Under the pieces are notes generated by a model. The model was not told the DNA's origin, searched no databases, and saw only the letters and a program-made list of their open reading frames with translations. A stretch of DNA of 6,601 bases from Planctomycetota bacterium (GTDB lineage: Bacteria > Planctomycetota > Phycisphaerae > Phycisphaerales > SM1A02), in the NCBI GenBank assembly GCA_003671065.1, contig QWPU01000181.1, positions 1-6,601 of the forward strand, written 5' to 3'. Shown here piece by piece: positions 1-5,722 of the stretch; within the stretch, counting starts at the first letter, position 1; each line of letters starts with the position of its first letter. The position numbers and the translations under genes are program-made.

Positions 1-1
1 C

Positions 2-454
2 GCGTCACTGATACTCATCGCAACGGGCTGCAACACCACTTCGGCGACCCCTGTTGCCAGTTCACTGCCGAAGATCGAAGTCATCACACCGATCGTGCAG
101 ACCGAAATGCTCTGCCCGATTTCTGGCGAGGTGGTCACCGAACTCGATGCCGTCGCATTCTTCGACTGCTTCCCTGTGTATTGCAAAGGTCGCGAGAACG
201 CACGGCAATTCGCTGCACTTCCAATGAAACAGCGCAGTCGTCTCGCAGCAGATCAAGTGCTCGCACAAAAAGGCATCGCGAATCGAACCTGCCCACTCAC
301 AGGTGAAACACTCACCGCAGCAGGCTCACCCGTCGTGTTCGAAACAGTGGTGATTGGCTTTGCGTCGATCGCTGACGCAAATCAATTCCGCTCGCTACCA
401 CTCGCAAAGAAGTCGAAGATGATCACAGAGTGGAAAGCGGCGGCGAACGCATGA
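2..454 (+). CDS. Lipoprotein with two CPxxGE (YHS-like) modules, 5'-truncated by window edge
   Basis: The reading frame is open from the window edge to TGA at 452-454, so the true start lies outside and 150 residues are visible. The first visible residues form the end of a hydrophobic signal (LILIATGC), and Cys10 fits a somewhat loose lipobox, so an exported lipid-anchored protein is inferred. Residues 38-91 and 97-150 are two copies of one 54-residue module that align without gaps. Shared elements are CP[IL][ST]GE at the module start and a later A-x-Q-F-x-x-L-P. The first copy also has cysteines at 56 and 61, and the second has none there. The CPxSG start followed by a cysteine and a phenylalanine resembles small metal-binding YHS/TRASH-like domains, but this is pattern similarity only. 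A short start at GTG 95 would remove the lipobox and is not preferred. No function is assigned. Confidence 0.75.
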   Translation, partial: ASLILIATGCNTTSATPVASSLPKIEVITPIVQTEMLCPISGEVVTELDAVAFFDCFPVYCKGRENARQFAALPMKQRSRLAADQVLAQKGIANRTCPLTGETLTAAGSPVVFETVVIGFASIADANQFRSLPLAKKSKMITEWKAAANA

Positions 455-474
455 GCGTTGGGCTCAATCGCCGC
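440..474. terminator. Hairpin across two convergent stop codons
   Basis: GCGGCG (440-445) can pair with CGCCGC (469-474), and inside it AACGC (446-450) pairs with GCGTT (455-459) around the loop ATGA. This leaves a bulge on the 3' side. The structure covers the stop codons of both convergent genes (452-454 plus, 464-466 minus). No T-rich tract follows on either strand, so a standard intrinsic terminator is not supported. It may still slow or stop opposing polymerases, which is inference. Confidence 0.3.
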
Positions 475-1255
475 TGAATTCAACTTCGACGCGACCGACT
501 TCGTGCAAGAGGCTTGATTCGAGGCTCTGTGCGAGCGCTTCGTCGGTGAGTGATGCTGGGACTTGCGCGATGAAACTGAGGGACTTTCCTGAAGCGCTTG
601 CGGTCTGCGATTGCACGCGGATGTTCATGCGACGCATGGCTTCGACGGCGAGAAGTTGTCCGCGCGCGCGATCAGCACCAACTGGAAGACGCACTTTGAT
701 TTCGGCTGCACGCCGCGCATGCAACCACCAAATCACAACCCACGCGGCGGCGGCGATGACGATCGCGGTGACAAACTGTGAGAGGCCGCACGCGAGACCA
801 ATCACGACGACCAAGATCGCACGGCCTGTCATGTGTGGGTTGCCGATGACGGTTCGGAAACGGATGAGGCTTCCGATACCGAAGATTACGAGCGCCATTG
901 ATTGATCGATGACGACGAGTGCAGCGACAACCGCGCCGATGACGCCGAGAATCACGAGGGTCTTGCGCTCATCGCTTGCTTCGACGAGATCGCGCCGACG
1001 CGAGGTGCGTGGGTGATACGCAAGCAGCGTCGCCAGTCCTACCGCGAGGCTGACACCGAGAAGCAATTCGAGCCAGTTCGCCCAATTCGAAAACTGATGG
1101 AGCGCGTGTTCGAGTCGCTCGGTCGAGGTTTCTTTCACGGTGGTTCCGAGCAGTGCGCGCGAAGGCCCTCCTTCATCCGCGAATAGTGGTGTCGTGACAC
1201 AGAGCAGCGCAACCACAGCGAGCGCGCGGGAGAGACGAGTAAAGATCGAAGTCAT
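464..1255 (-). CDS. DUF4956-like multi-pass membrane protein with signal peptide
   Basis: This is a 263-residue inner-membrane protein. Residues 1-26 look like a cleavable signal (basic start, hydrophobic core, PLFA before DEGG). Hydrophobic segments follow at about 61-80, 98-116, 119-131, and 146-178 (one long or two short helices). The motif GIGSLIRFRT (126-135) followed by GLACGLSQF (153-161) matches my recollection of DUF4956 proteins, which carry an SLIRFRT-like stretch and a GLACG stretch. Residues 186-263 form a soluble tail with alternating strand and helix pattern, like a small ferredoxin- or ACT-like domain. Members of this family often lie beside polyphosphate polymerase (VTC-like) or CotH genes, but none is in this window, so the role stays open. 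An MgtC/SapB-type protein is an alternative with a similar layout. ATG 1255 gives the intact signal peptide, although no clear Shine-Dalgarno precedes it. The gene lies 63 bases after its upstream neighbour on the same strand, so co-transcription is plausible. Confidence 0.75.
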   Translation of the reverse strand: MTSIFTRLSRALAVVALLCVTTPLFADEGGPSRALLGTTVKETSTERLEHALHQFSNWANWLELLLGVSLAVGLATLLAYHPRTSRRRDLVEASDERKTLVILGVIGAVVAALVVIDQSMALVIFGIGSLIRFRTVIGNPHMTGRAILVVVIGLACGLSQFVTAIVIAAAAWVVIWWLHARRAAEIKVRLPVGADRARGQLLAVEAMRRMNIRVQSQTASASGKSLSFIAQVPASLTDEALAQSLESSLLHEVGRVEVEFSGD

Positions 1256-1318
1256 AGTGCGTGGTGTCAGTGCTTGAATCGCGTTGTGTGTTGAGGAGAT
1301 CGCCGCATTCGTTCGAGG

Positions 1319-2146
1319 TCAACGCCTGCGACGCGTGCCCATGACTGAAGGAACTTGAAGCTGTTGCTGCTGCGACTTACCCGCATTGCCGCCCTGCTGC
1401 TTCTCCGTCGCGCGGCGAAACTGCTCGTTGATGTTGTGCACACTCTCGCGCACTTGCTTGAGTTTTTCAGCATCGAGCCCTTGCAGAATCGCGCTGGCCA
1501 TCGCGTTAGCAGTGCTGAATTGCCCAAAGCCGAGCGTGCCCGCTTCAAGGTCGATGCGAATGGCGGTCGCGCCGAGATCGCTCACCATGCAGAGCACTGC
1601 CATGAGCTCAGCATCAGCAAACGTCTTGCCTTCCTTCATGCGCGAGCCGAGCAAACGGCCCGCAGTAATAAAGATCGGCTCGTTCACATTCTTCATGCTG
1701 CTAGCCATTTGCGCGACCTTCATCATGTCCTCGCGCGATTGACGCACGACGAGCACCTCTTGCTCATTCACTTTGACAACGCGCCGAAACGCGTTGCACA
1801 TCGCGCCACCCAAGGCGAGACCCGATTGAATGGCCGCGAAACCAAACGCGGTTTCAAGTCCAGCGGCGGCGTCGGTTGGCGTCTCTTCGGTCACATTGGC
1901 CGTCGCGCCATCGATCCACATGTTCTTGACGCCGAGTGATGCGCAAATCTCGAAGCCCGCTTGCGCGAGCGGATCAGTTTGCGCCTTGCCTTCGGCGAGC
2001 AACTCCGCGAGAACATTGGCCGCGAGATGCGGAATTGAGCCCGTGGGTTGGATCTTCGGAAGCACGAGATTCACGAAGGCAGCGAAGTCCTTCTTCTCAA
2101 TGTCTTTGATGAGGACGTATTGACCGTTCAGACGAATGGAGCTCAT
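1319..2146 (-). CDS. Uncharacterised 275-residue protein with Gln-rich, Arg-ending tail
   Basis: I do not recognise this protein. From ATG 2146 it has 275 residues and no signal peptide or clear membrane helix, so it is probably cytoplasmic. The N-terminus (MSSIRLNGQYVLIKDIEKKD) is mixed charged and hydrophobic. A helix-rich region follows, with an Ala/Gly-rich, moderately hydrophobic stretch at about 93-118. Residues 121-215 alternate basic and hydrophobic segments. The tail is low complexity: Gln/Lys/Gly-rich at 249-265, ending in four arginines. An arginine-rich end could bind nucleic acid or another acidic partner, which is speculation. The start is supported by AGGAT (minus strand, 2155-2151) about five bases upstream. 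The frame stays open to 2338, but that extension would overlap purE and reads like non-coding sequence. The next gene on the strand is the DUF4956-like protein, 63 bases downstream. Confidence 0.8.
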   Translation of the reverse strand: MSSIRLNGQYVLIKDIEKKDFAAFVNLVLPKIQPTGSIPHLAANVLAELLAEGKAQTDPLAQAGFEICASLGVKNMWIDGATANVTEETPTDAAAGLETAFGFAAIQSGLALGGAMCNAFRRVVKVNEQEVLVVRQSREDMMKVAQMASSMKNVNEPIFITAGRLLGSRMKEGKTFADAELMAVLCMVSDLGATAIRIDLEAGTLGFGQFSTANAMASAILQGLDAEKLKQVRESVHNINEQFRRATEKQQGGNAGKSQQQQLQVPSVMGTRRRR

Positions 2147-2263
2147 GGTGATCCTGCGGAAGTGGTGCGGCGCCGAAGTCTCATACGAATTTCCTTCGGG
2201 GGCGACGATGGTAACACGGCGATGCAACCCACAATCGGCGGCGCAACTCGTACTATCGCGCCC
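2147..2263. promoter_or_regulatory. Divergent intergenic region between unknown gene and purE
   Basis: These 117 bases must hold the promoters for both outward-facing genes. For the minus-strand gene, TTACCAT (reverse complement of 2207-2213) is a possible -10, with TTGTGG about 15 bases upstream as a weak -35. CCGAAG (2173-2178) and CTTCGG (2194-2199) form a 6-base inverted repeat with a 15-base loop that would lie in that gene's leader. I see no purine-riboswitch-like or PurR-like operator that I could defend. Confidence 0.35.
2251..2256 (+). promoter_or_regulatory. Possible -10 element for a leaderless purE transcript
   Basis: TACTAT fits TANNNT and ends seven bases before the purE ATG at 2264. 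No Shine-Dalgarno-like sequence lies just before that ATG. Together this suggests a transcript that starts at or next to the start codon. No good -35 is seen about 17 bases upstream, and a six-base match of this kind can occur by chance. Confidence 0.25.
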
Positions 2264-2803
2264 ATGGCAACCGCCGAAACACCTGCGCACATCGGCATCA
2301 TCATGGGTTCCCAATCCGATTGGGAGACGATGCAACACGCGTGCTCCACGCTCGAATCACTCGGTATTGCGTTTGAGTGCAGAGTGGTGAGCGCGCATCG
2401 CACGCCTGATTTGCTGTTTGAGTACGCGTCGACCGCGCGCGCGCGTGGACTCAAAGCGGTGATCGCTGGCGCTGGTGGCGCCGCTCATTTGCCTGGGATG
2501 ACCGCATCGAAGACCGATCTGCCTGTACTTGGCGTGCCTGTTGAATCGAAATCGCTCAAAGGGATGGACTCGCTGCTCTCGATGGTGCAGATGCCTGCGG
2601 GAGTTCCTGTCGCGACATTTGCGATTGGACGCGCGGGCGCGGTGAACGCTGCGTTGTTTGCAGCGAGCATATTGTCGACAATTGACGCGAGTGTTGCTGC
2701 GCGGCTCGCGGCATTTCGCGCGAAGCAAACGGCGGATGTGCTGGCCAATCCAACGCCAGGTTCGAGCGCAACAGGTCCTCACGGCGGAGCGACGACTTCG
2801 TGA
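2264..2803 (+). CDS. purE: N5-carboxyaminoimidazole ribonucleotide mutase PurE
   Basis: This cytoplasmic enzyme of de novo purine synthesis converts N5-CAIR, made by PurK, into CAIR. The protein has 179 residues, against about 169 in E. coli. From ATG 2264 the active-site residues fall at the same numbers I recall for E. coli PurE: Ser16 and Asp19 in GSQSD, then Ser43, His45 and Arg46 in VVSAHRTPD. The glycine-rich loop AGAGGAAHLPGM lies at about 74-85, and the phosphate and substrate region continues through PVLGVPVESK and MVQMPAGVPVATFAIG. These identify class I (bacterial, mutase-type) PurE. The C-terminus, after about residue 168, is a short Gly/Ser/Thr-rich extension. An upstream in-frame ATG at 2222 would add 14 residues, but the E. 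coli-like numbering favours 2264. The stop overlaps the purK start by four bases (GTGA), typical of translational coupling. Confidence 0.96.
   Translation: MATAETPAHIGIIMGSQSDWETMQHACSTLESLGIAFECRVVSAHRTPDLLFEYASTARARGLKAVIAGAGGAAHLPGMTASKTDLPVLGVPVESKSLKGMDSLLSMVQMPAGVPVATFAIGRAGAVNAALFAASILSTIDASVAARLAAFRAKQTADVLANPTPGSSATGPHGGATTS
2786..2789 (+). promoter_or_regulatory. Ribosome binding site of purK inside the purE end
   Basis: GGAG lies ten bases before the GTG start at 2800, within the last codons of purE. It supports the GTG start and coupling of purK translation to purE. Confidence 0.5.
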
Positions 2804-3921
2804 GTGCTGCGGCCGTGAAGCGAATTGGCGTGCTTGGCGGCGGTCAACTCGGGCAGATGCTCGGGCTCGCTGCGATGAAGCTTGAGATCGAGTGCGTGTT
2901 CTATGACCCGGCAACCGACGCGCCTGCGCGAGTCGCGGGTCGTCACATCGCTGCGGCGTGGAATGATCAAGTCGCGCTCGAACGCTTCGCCCGTGAAGTC
3001 GATGTCATCACATTCGAGTTTGAGAATGTGCCGAGCGAAACCCTTGCGTTTCTCGGGAAATTTCGCCCTGTCTGGCCGCGGGTGCGTTCGCTTGAACTTA
3101 CATGCGATCGTATTCGTGAGAAAGAGTTTCTGCGCGCGAGTGGTGTGCCTGTACAACCGTTTGCGCCGATTTCAAACAACGCCGAGCTTGATCTTGCGCT
3201 TGCAGCGGTTGGTCCGCACGGCGTGCTCAAGACTCGTTCACTTGGTTATGACGGCAAAGGGCAACGCGTAGTGAAAGCCGCGCACGAACTCGCGCCGGCG
3301 TGGGAAGCGTTGCATTGCGCGCCTTGCATCTACGAGGCGTTCGTTCCCTTCGATCGCGAAGTGAGTGTGCTCGCAACGCGCGCGGCTGACGGCAGCGCGG
3401 TGGTGTATCCAGTGATTGAGAATCTGCACACGCACGGGATTCTCTTTCGTTCCATTGCGCCTGCGTTGATTTCGACTGAACTCGCGCAAGCAGCCGAGCA
3501 CTACGCACGACGCGTGCTCGAGGCGCTCGATCATGTGGGCACGCTTGCGCTCGAGATGTTCGTCGCCGACAACACGCTCATCGCAAACGAAATCGCGCCG
3601 CGGGTACACAACTCAGGTCACTGGACGATTGACGGCGCACGCACGAGTCAGTTCGAGAATCACATCCGCGCCGTCGCGGGACTTCCACTCGCTGACGCGG
3701 GGATGAATGAGTTCGCGGCGATGGTGAACCTCGTAGGAGGGATTCCTGAAACTAGCGAAATCCTCGGAATTGAAGGCACTTTCGTGCATCTCTACGGCAA
3801 GGCTCCGCGCGCGGGGCGAAAGGTCGGTCATATCAATGTTGTTGCGCCGACACGCGCGACATTGCTAGAACGACTTGTCGAGGTCGAACGGATCGCGCGC
3901 CGCGTGAACCGTCTCGCGTGA
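2800..3921 (+). CDS. purK: N5-carboxyaminoimidazole ribonucleotide synthase PurK
   Basis: This is an ATP-grasp enzyme that joins AIR and bicarbonate with ATP to form N5-CAIR, the substrate of PurE. It has 373 residues, slightly longer than E. coli PurK (about 355). The N-terminal nucleotide-binding fold shows GGGQLGQM at 13-20 and FEFENVP at 72-78. The ATP-grasp core shows VLKTRSLGYDGKGQ at 142-155, YEAFVPFDREVSV at 178-190, and the metal and ATP ligand regions ALEMF (250-254) and NEIAPRVHNSGHW (263-275). SQFENHIRA (283-291) and the C-terminal KVGHINVV (341-348) are also typical of PurK. The start is GTG at 2800, giving a four-base overlap with purE and a GGAG ten bases upstream. The last residues (RVNRLA) and the stop lie in the first units of a short tandem repeat that continues past the gene, so the extreme C-terminus may vary between strains. 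Confidence 0.96.
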   Translation: MSAAAVKRIGVLGGGQLGQMLGLAAMKLEIECVFYDPATDAPARVAGRHIAAAWNDQVALERFAREVDVITFEFENVPSETLAFLGKFRPVWPRVRSLELTCDRIREKEFLRASGVPVQPFAPISNNAELDLALAAVGPHGVLKTRSLGYDGKGQRVVKAAHELAPAWEALHCAPCIYEAFVPFDREVSVLATRAADGSAVVYPVIENLHTHGILFRSIAPALISTELAQAAEHYARRVLEALDHVGTLALEMFVADNTLIANEIAPRVHNSGHWTIDGARTSQFENHIRAVAGLPLADAGMNEFAAMVNLVGGIPETSEILGIEGTFVHLYGKAPRAGRKVGHINVVAPTRATLLERLVEVERIARRVNRLA

Positions 3922-3957
3922 ACCGTCTCGTGTATACCGTCGTGCACACACCGTCGT
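3904..3957 (+). repeat. Degenerate tandem repeat of 12-14 bases across the purK stop
   Basis: Four units follow one another: GTGAACCGTCTCGC (3904-3917), GTGAACCGTCTCGT (3918-3931), GTATACCGTCGT (3932-3943) and GCACACACCGTCGT (3944-3957). All share ACCGTC. The first two differ at one base. The purK TGA (3919-3921) falls at the start of the second unit. Replication slippage is the simplest origin. Confidence 0.6.
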
Positions 3958-3996
3958 GTAACCACGCACTCAACCGCACTCTGAAACTACTCCCTC

Positions 3997-4431
3997 ATGA
4001 TGAAATGCTTCGCCCTCTTCGCTTGTACTGCCTCACTCATTGTTGTCGCGTGCGCGCATACAACGCCGACTCTTGACGGCGAGCAAGATGACGCATTACT
4101 CACCGCGGCACCGTTCCTTGGCGAATGGACAAGCGATCTCAACGGCAGCACGCTCACGCTTGAACCAACGGGAATCTTTGGCGTGAATACTCCCGCGCGA
4201 AACAACAAGGCCGCGACGAGCACCGTCGGTCGTTGGGCGTTCGATGGCGCGCAACTCACGATGATGGATCTGACTGACAGCGGCGAGTGCGCGGATCTGC
4301 CTGGGATCTACAAGTCTGAGGTCGTGCGTGACACGGTGCGCTTCGAACTCGTGAACGACGAGTGCCTTGCGCGGCAAACACTGATGGCGTGGCCGTGGAA
4401 ACGCAGCGCGGTTGTCAGCAAGACGAAGTAA
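3997..4431 (+). CDS. Small lipoprotein with lipocalin-like beta-rich domain
   Basis: This is a 144-residue predicted lipoprotein. Residues 1-18 are a hydrophobic export signal, and VVAC at 16-19 fits a lipobox, so Cys19 would be lipidated after cleavage. After a short linker, residues 38-136 read as a series of beta strands starting with FLGEWTSDLNGSTLTLEPTG. This resembles small secreted calycin or lipocalin-like domains that begin with a G-x-W strand. The second half has Cys98, G-x-Y at 103-105, and DECLAR at 121-126. The two mature cysteines, 98 and 123, could form a disulfide. I recall a similar C...G-x-Y...D-x-C-x-x-R spacing in many uncharacterised exported bacterial proteins, but I cannot name a family or ligand. 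The start ATGATG at 3997 gives the full signal; codon 2 is also possible. No Shine-Dalgarno is visible in the 75-base gap after purK. Confidence 0.8.
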   Translation: MMKCFALFACTASLIVVACAHTTPTLDGEQDDALLTAAPFLGEWTSDLNGSTLTLEPTGIFGVNTPARNNKAATSTVGRWAFDGAQLTMMDLTDSGECADLPGIYKSEVVRDTVRFELVNDECLARQTLMAWPWKRSAVVSKTK

Positions 4432-4457
4432 GCGGTGTGATGACACCGCATCAAAGA

Positions 4458-4486
4458 AAAGCCCCGTGCAGTTTGCACGGGGCTTT
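4458..4486. terminator. Bidirectional terminator hairpin between convergent genes
   Basis: A perfect 13-base stem (4458-4470 with 4474-4486), containing GCCCCGTGCA and its complement, closes a three-base loop GTT. On the minus strand it is followed by TTTTCTTT (overlapping the stem end, reading 4460 down to 4453), a good intrinsic terminator for xerC. On the plus strand the tail is CTTTGTGTTTC, a weaker T-rich tract that could end the small lipoprotein transcript. It lies 26 bases after the stop at 4431 and 26 bases after the xerC stop at 4513. Confidence 0.9.
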
Positions 4487-4512
4487 GTGTTTCATGATTG
4501 TTCGCGCGCTTC

Positions 4513-5508
4513 TCAGCTCGCTTCAGCACGCGGATGCGCCTTGTCATAGTCGGCGCGCATCTTGCTTGTCGCAAGGTGTGTGTACACCTGCGTCGACGAA
4601 AGCGACTGATGCCCAAGCAACTCTTGCACTGCACGAAGGTCTGCGCCGTTACTAAGCAAATGCGTCGCAAAGCTGTGCCTGATCGTGTGGGGACTGATGT
4701 CTGGATCGAGTCCAACCTTCACCAGATACTTCGCCACCTTGCGGCGCACTGAGCGGCTGGAAAGACGCGAGCCGTGCTTATTCACGAAGAGCGCGGATTC
4801 CGGCGGTGAAGTGAGGCCCGCGGCGCGCAACTCGCCGTCAAGCATGTCGAGGTAGTGGCGCAGGCTCTTGAGTGCATGCGCACCCAGCGGCACAACGCGC
4901 TCGCGACGACCCTTCCCGCGAATGACGATGCACTCGTTCGACTCGTTGAGATCGCCACGATTGATCGCCACGACTTCGCTGACTCGGATGCCAGTGGAAT
5001 AGAGCGTTTCAAGAATCGCGCGATCGCGCGCGCCAAGAAGATCGCTGTCGTCGGGAGCCGAGAGCAAGCGCTCAACTTCATCAACACTGATTGCCTTCGG
5101 CAACCGACGGGCTTGCTTCGGCGTGCGAATGAGTGTCATCGGGTTCGTGGTTGTAAACGTTCGCTTCTCAAGCCACTTGTGGAAACTGCGCAGCGTCGCA
5201 ATCTTGCGCGCCATGGTGGCGGGCGAGTAGTTTTGCTCAGCAAGCTTCACAAGGAAACCGCGGATGCGTTCAACATCGCACAGCAGAATCAGAGCGGTCG
5301 CTGAAGTGGGAATCGACTTCTTTGCGATCGATGCGTCGAGCGCCGACTGCTCTACCTTCATGTCGATATGAGTCTTGAGTTCACTCTCGAGGTAATCCAT
5401 GAATTGACGCAGATCAAGCCCGTAACACCGCGAGGTGTAGGGACTGAAAGCGCGCTCATCAATCAAGTAGGACAGGAAGCGGTCTACGATGGGAAGGTTT
5501 TCATTCAT
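4513..5508 (-). CDS. xerC: Tyrosine recombinase XerC
   Basis: This 331-residue site-specific recombinase most likely resolves chromosome dimers at a dif site together with a partner Xer protein. The N-terminal SAM-like DNA-binding domain spans about 8-115 (FLSYLIDERAFSPYT near the start, LRSFHKWL near its end). The catalytic domain spans about 135-315 and has the full set of active residues: Arg175 (TGIRVSE), Lys199 (RGKGRRER), His274 and Arg277 (PHTIRHSF), His300 (LLGHQSLSSTQ) and nucleophile Tyr309 (VYTH). The ending YDKAHPRA is typical of XerC rather than XerD. The protein is about 30 residues longer than E. coli XerC, mainly through an insertion at about residues 45-75 in the N-terminal domain. 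ATG 5508 is preceded by GAGG (minus strand, 5520-5517) with an eight-base spacer. No phage or integron genes adjoin it, so a housekeeping role is favoured over a mobile-element integrase. Confidence 0.92.
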   Translation of the reverse strand: MNENLPIVDRFLSYLIDERAFSPYTSRCYGLDLRQFMDYLESELKTHIDMKVEQSALDASIAKKSIPTSATALILLCDVERIRGFLVKLAEQNYSPATMARKIATLRSFHKWLEKRTFTTTNPMTLIRTPKQARRLPKAISVDEVERLLSAPDDSDLLGARDRAILETLYSTGIRVSEVVAINRGDLNESNECIVIRGKGRRERVVPLGAHALKSLRHYLDMLDGELRAAGLTSPPESALFVNKHGSRLSSRSVRRKVAKYLVKVGLDPDISPHTIRHSFATHLLSNGADLRAVQELLGHQSLSSTQVYTHLATSKMRADYDKAHPRAEAS

Positions 5509-5701
5509 TACTGGTGCCTCAATCTGGCGTTCCGGACGCCGCTGCTTTCACTGATTTGGCTTCATGCTTGTTGTGTATGTCGTGCGGTCAATGAAGCCCG
5601 CCTCATCTTTCCGGACACTCTCTGAGTAAATACCTGCTGAAGCTCTAGCGCTTTGGATATCGGCGCAATCGCACCAATAGTTCAAGTGTTTTTCGAGTAC
5701 C
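5509..5701. promoter_or_regulatory. 193-base gap upstream of xerC with short inverted and direct repeats
   Basis: This gap separates the last lipoprotein stop from the xerC start. It holds an inverted repeat, GGCTTCAT (5558-5565) and ATGAAGCC (5591-5598), with a 25-base loop. A small hairpin, GGCGT (5526-5530) with ACGCC (5536-5540), lies just upstream of the xerC ribosome site. The octamer TTCCGGAC occurs twice (5530-5537 and 5609-5616). TTGACC on the minus strand (5592-5587) could be a -35 for xerC, but no good -10 follows at the right spacing. No convincing dif-like site is seen. Confidence 0.4.
5517..5520 (-). promoter_or_regulatory. Ribosome binding site of xerC
   Basis: Read on the minus strand this is GAGG, eight bases before the ATG at 5508. 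It decides the start of xerC. Confidence 0.6.
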
Positions 5702-5722
5702 TCAAGGATTCGTATCCTGAGG
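5700..5722 (-). terminator. Hairpin over the stop codon of the last lipoprotein
   Basis: CCTC (5700-5703) pairs with GAGG (5719-5722) and AGGAT (5705-5709) pairs with ATCCT (5714-5718), giving nine base pairs with one bulged A and a TCGT loop. The stop codon (5702-5704) lies inside the stem. Downstream on the minus strand there is no T-tract, so a role in 3'-end protection or factor-dependent termination is only a guess. Confidence 0.3.

Noticed and set aside
546..1186. Plus-strand open frames across the DUF4956-like gene
   Set aside because: They lie opposite a gene with clear signal peptide, helices and family motif, and their translations are Arg/Ala/Thr-rich shadows.
2048..2263. Upstream extension of the purE frame
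   Set aside because: It runs antisense through the divergent gene. ATG 2264 places the active-site residues at E. coli PurE positions.
2147..2338. N-terminal extension of the 275-residue protein up to 2338
   Set aside because: It would overlap the start of purE. Its residues are Cys/His/Arg-rich without family character, and ATG 2146 has its own AGGAT ribosome site.
2357..3609. Minus-strand open frames across purE and purK
   Set aside because: They are Arg/Ser-rich translations opposite two firmly identified enzymes, as expected from GC-rich codon use.
4513..5508. XerC gene as an integron or phage integrase marking a mobile element
   Set aside because: XerC-type ending, housekeeping neighbours, no attachment-site repeats, and no phage, cassette or transfer genes in the window.
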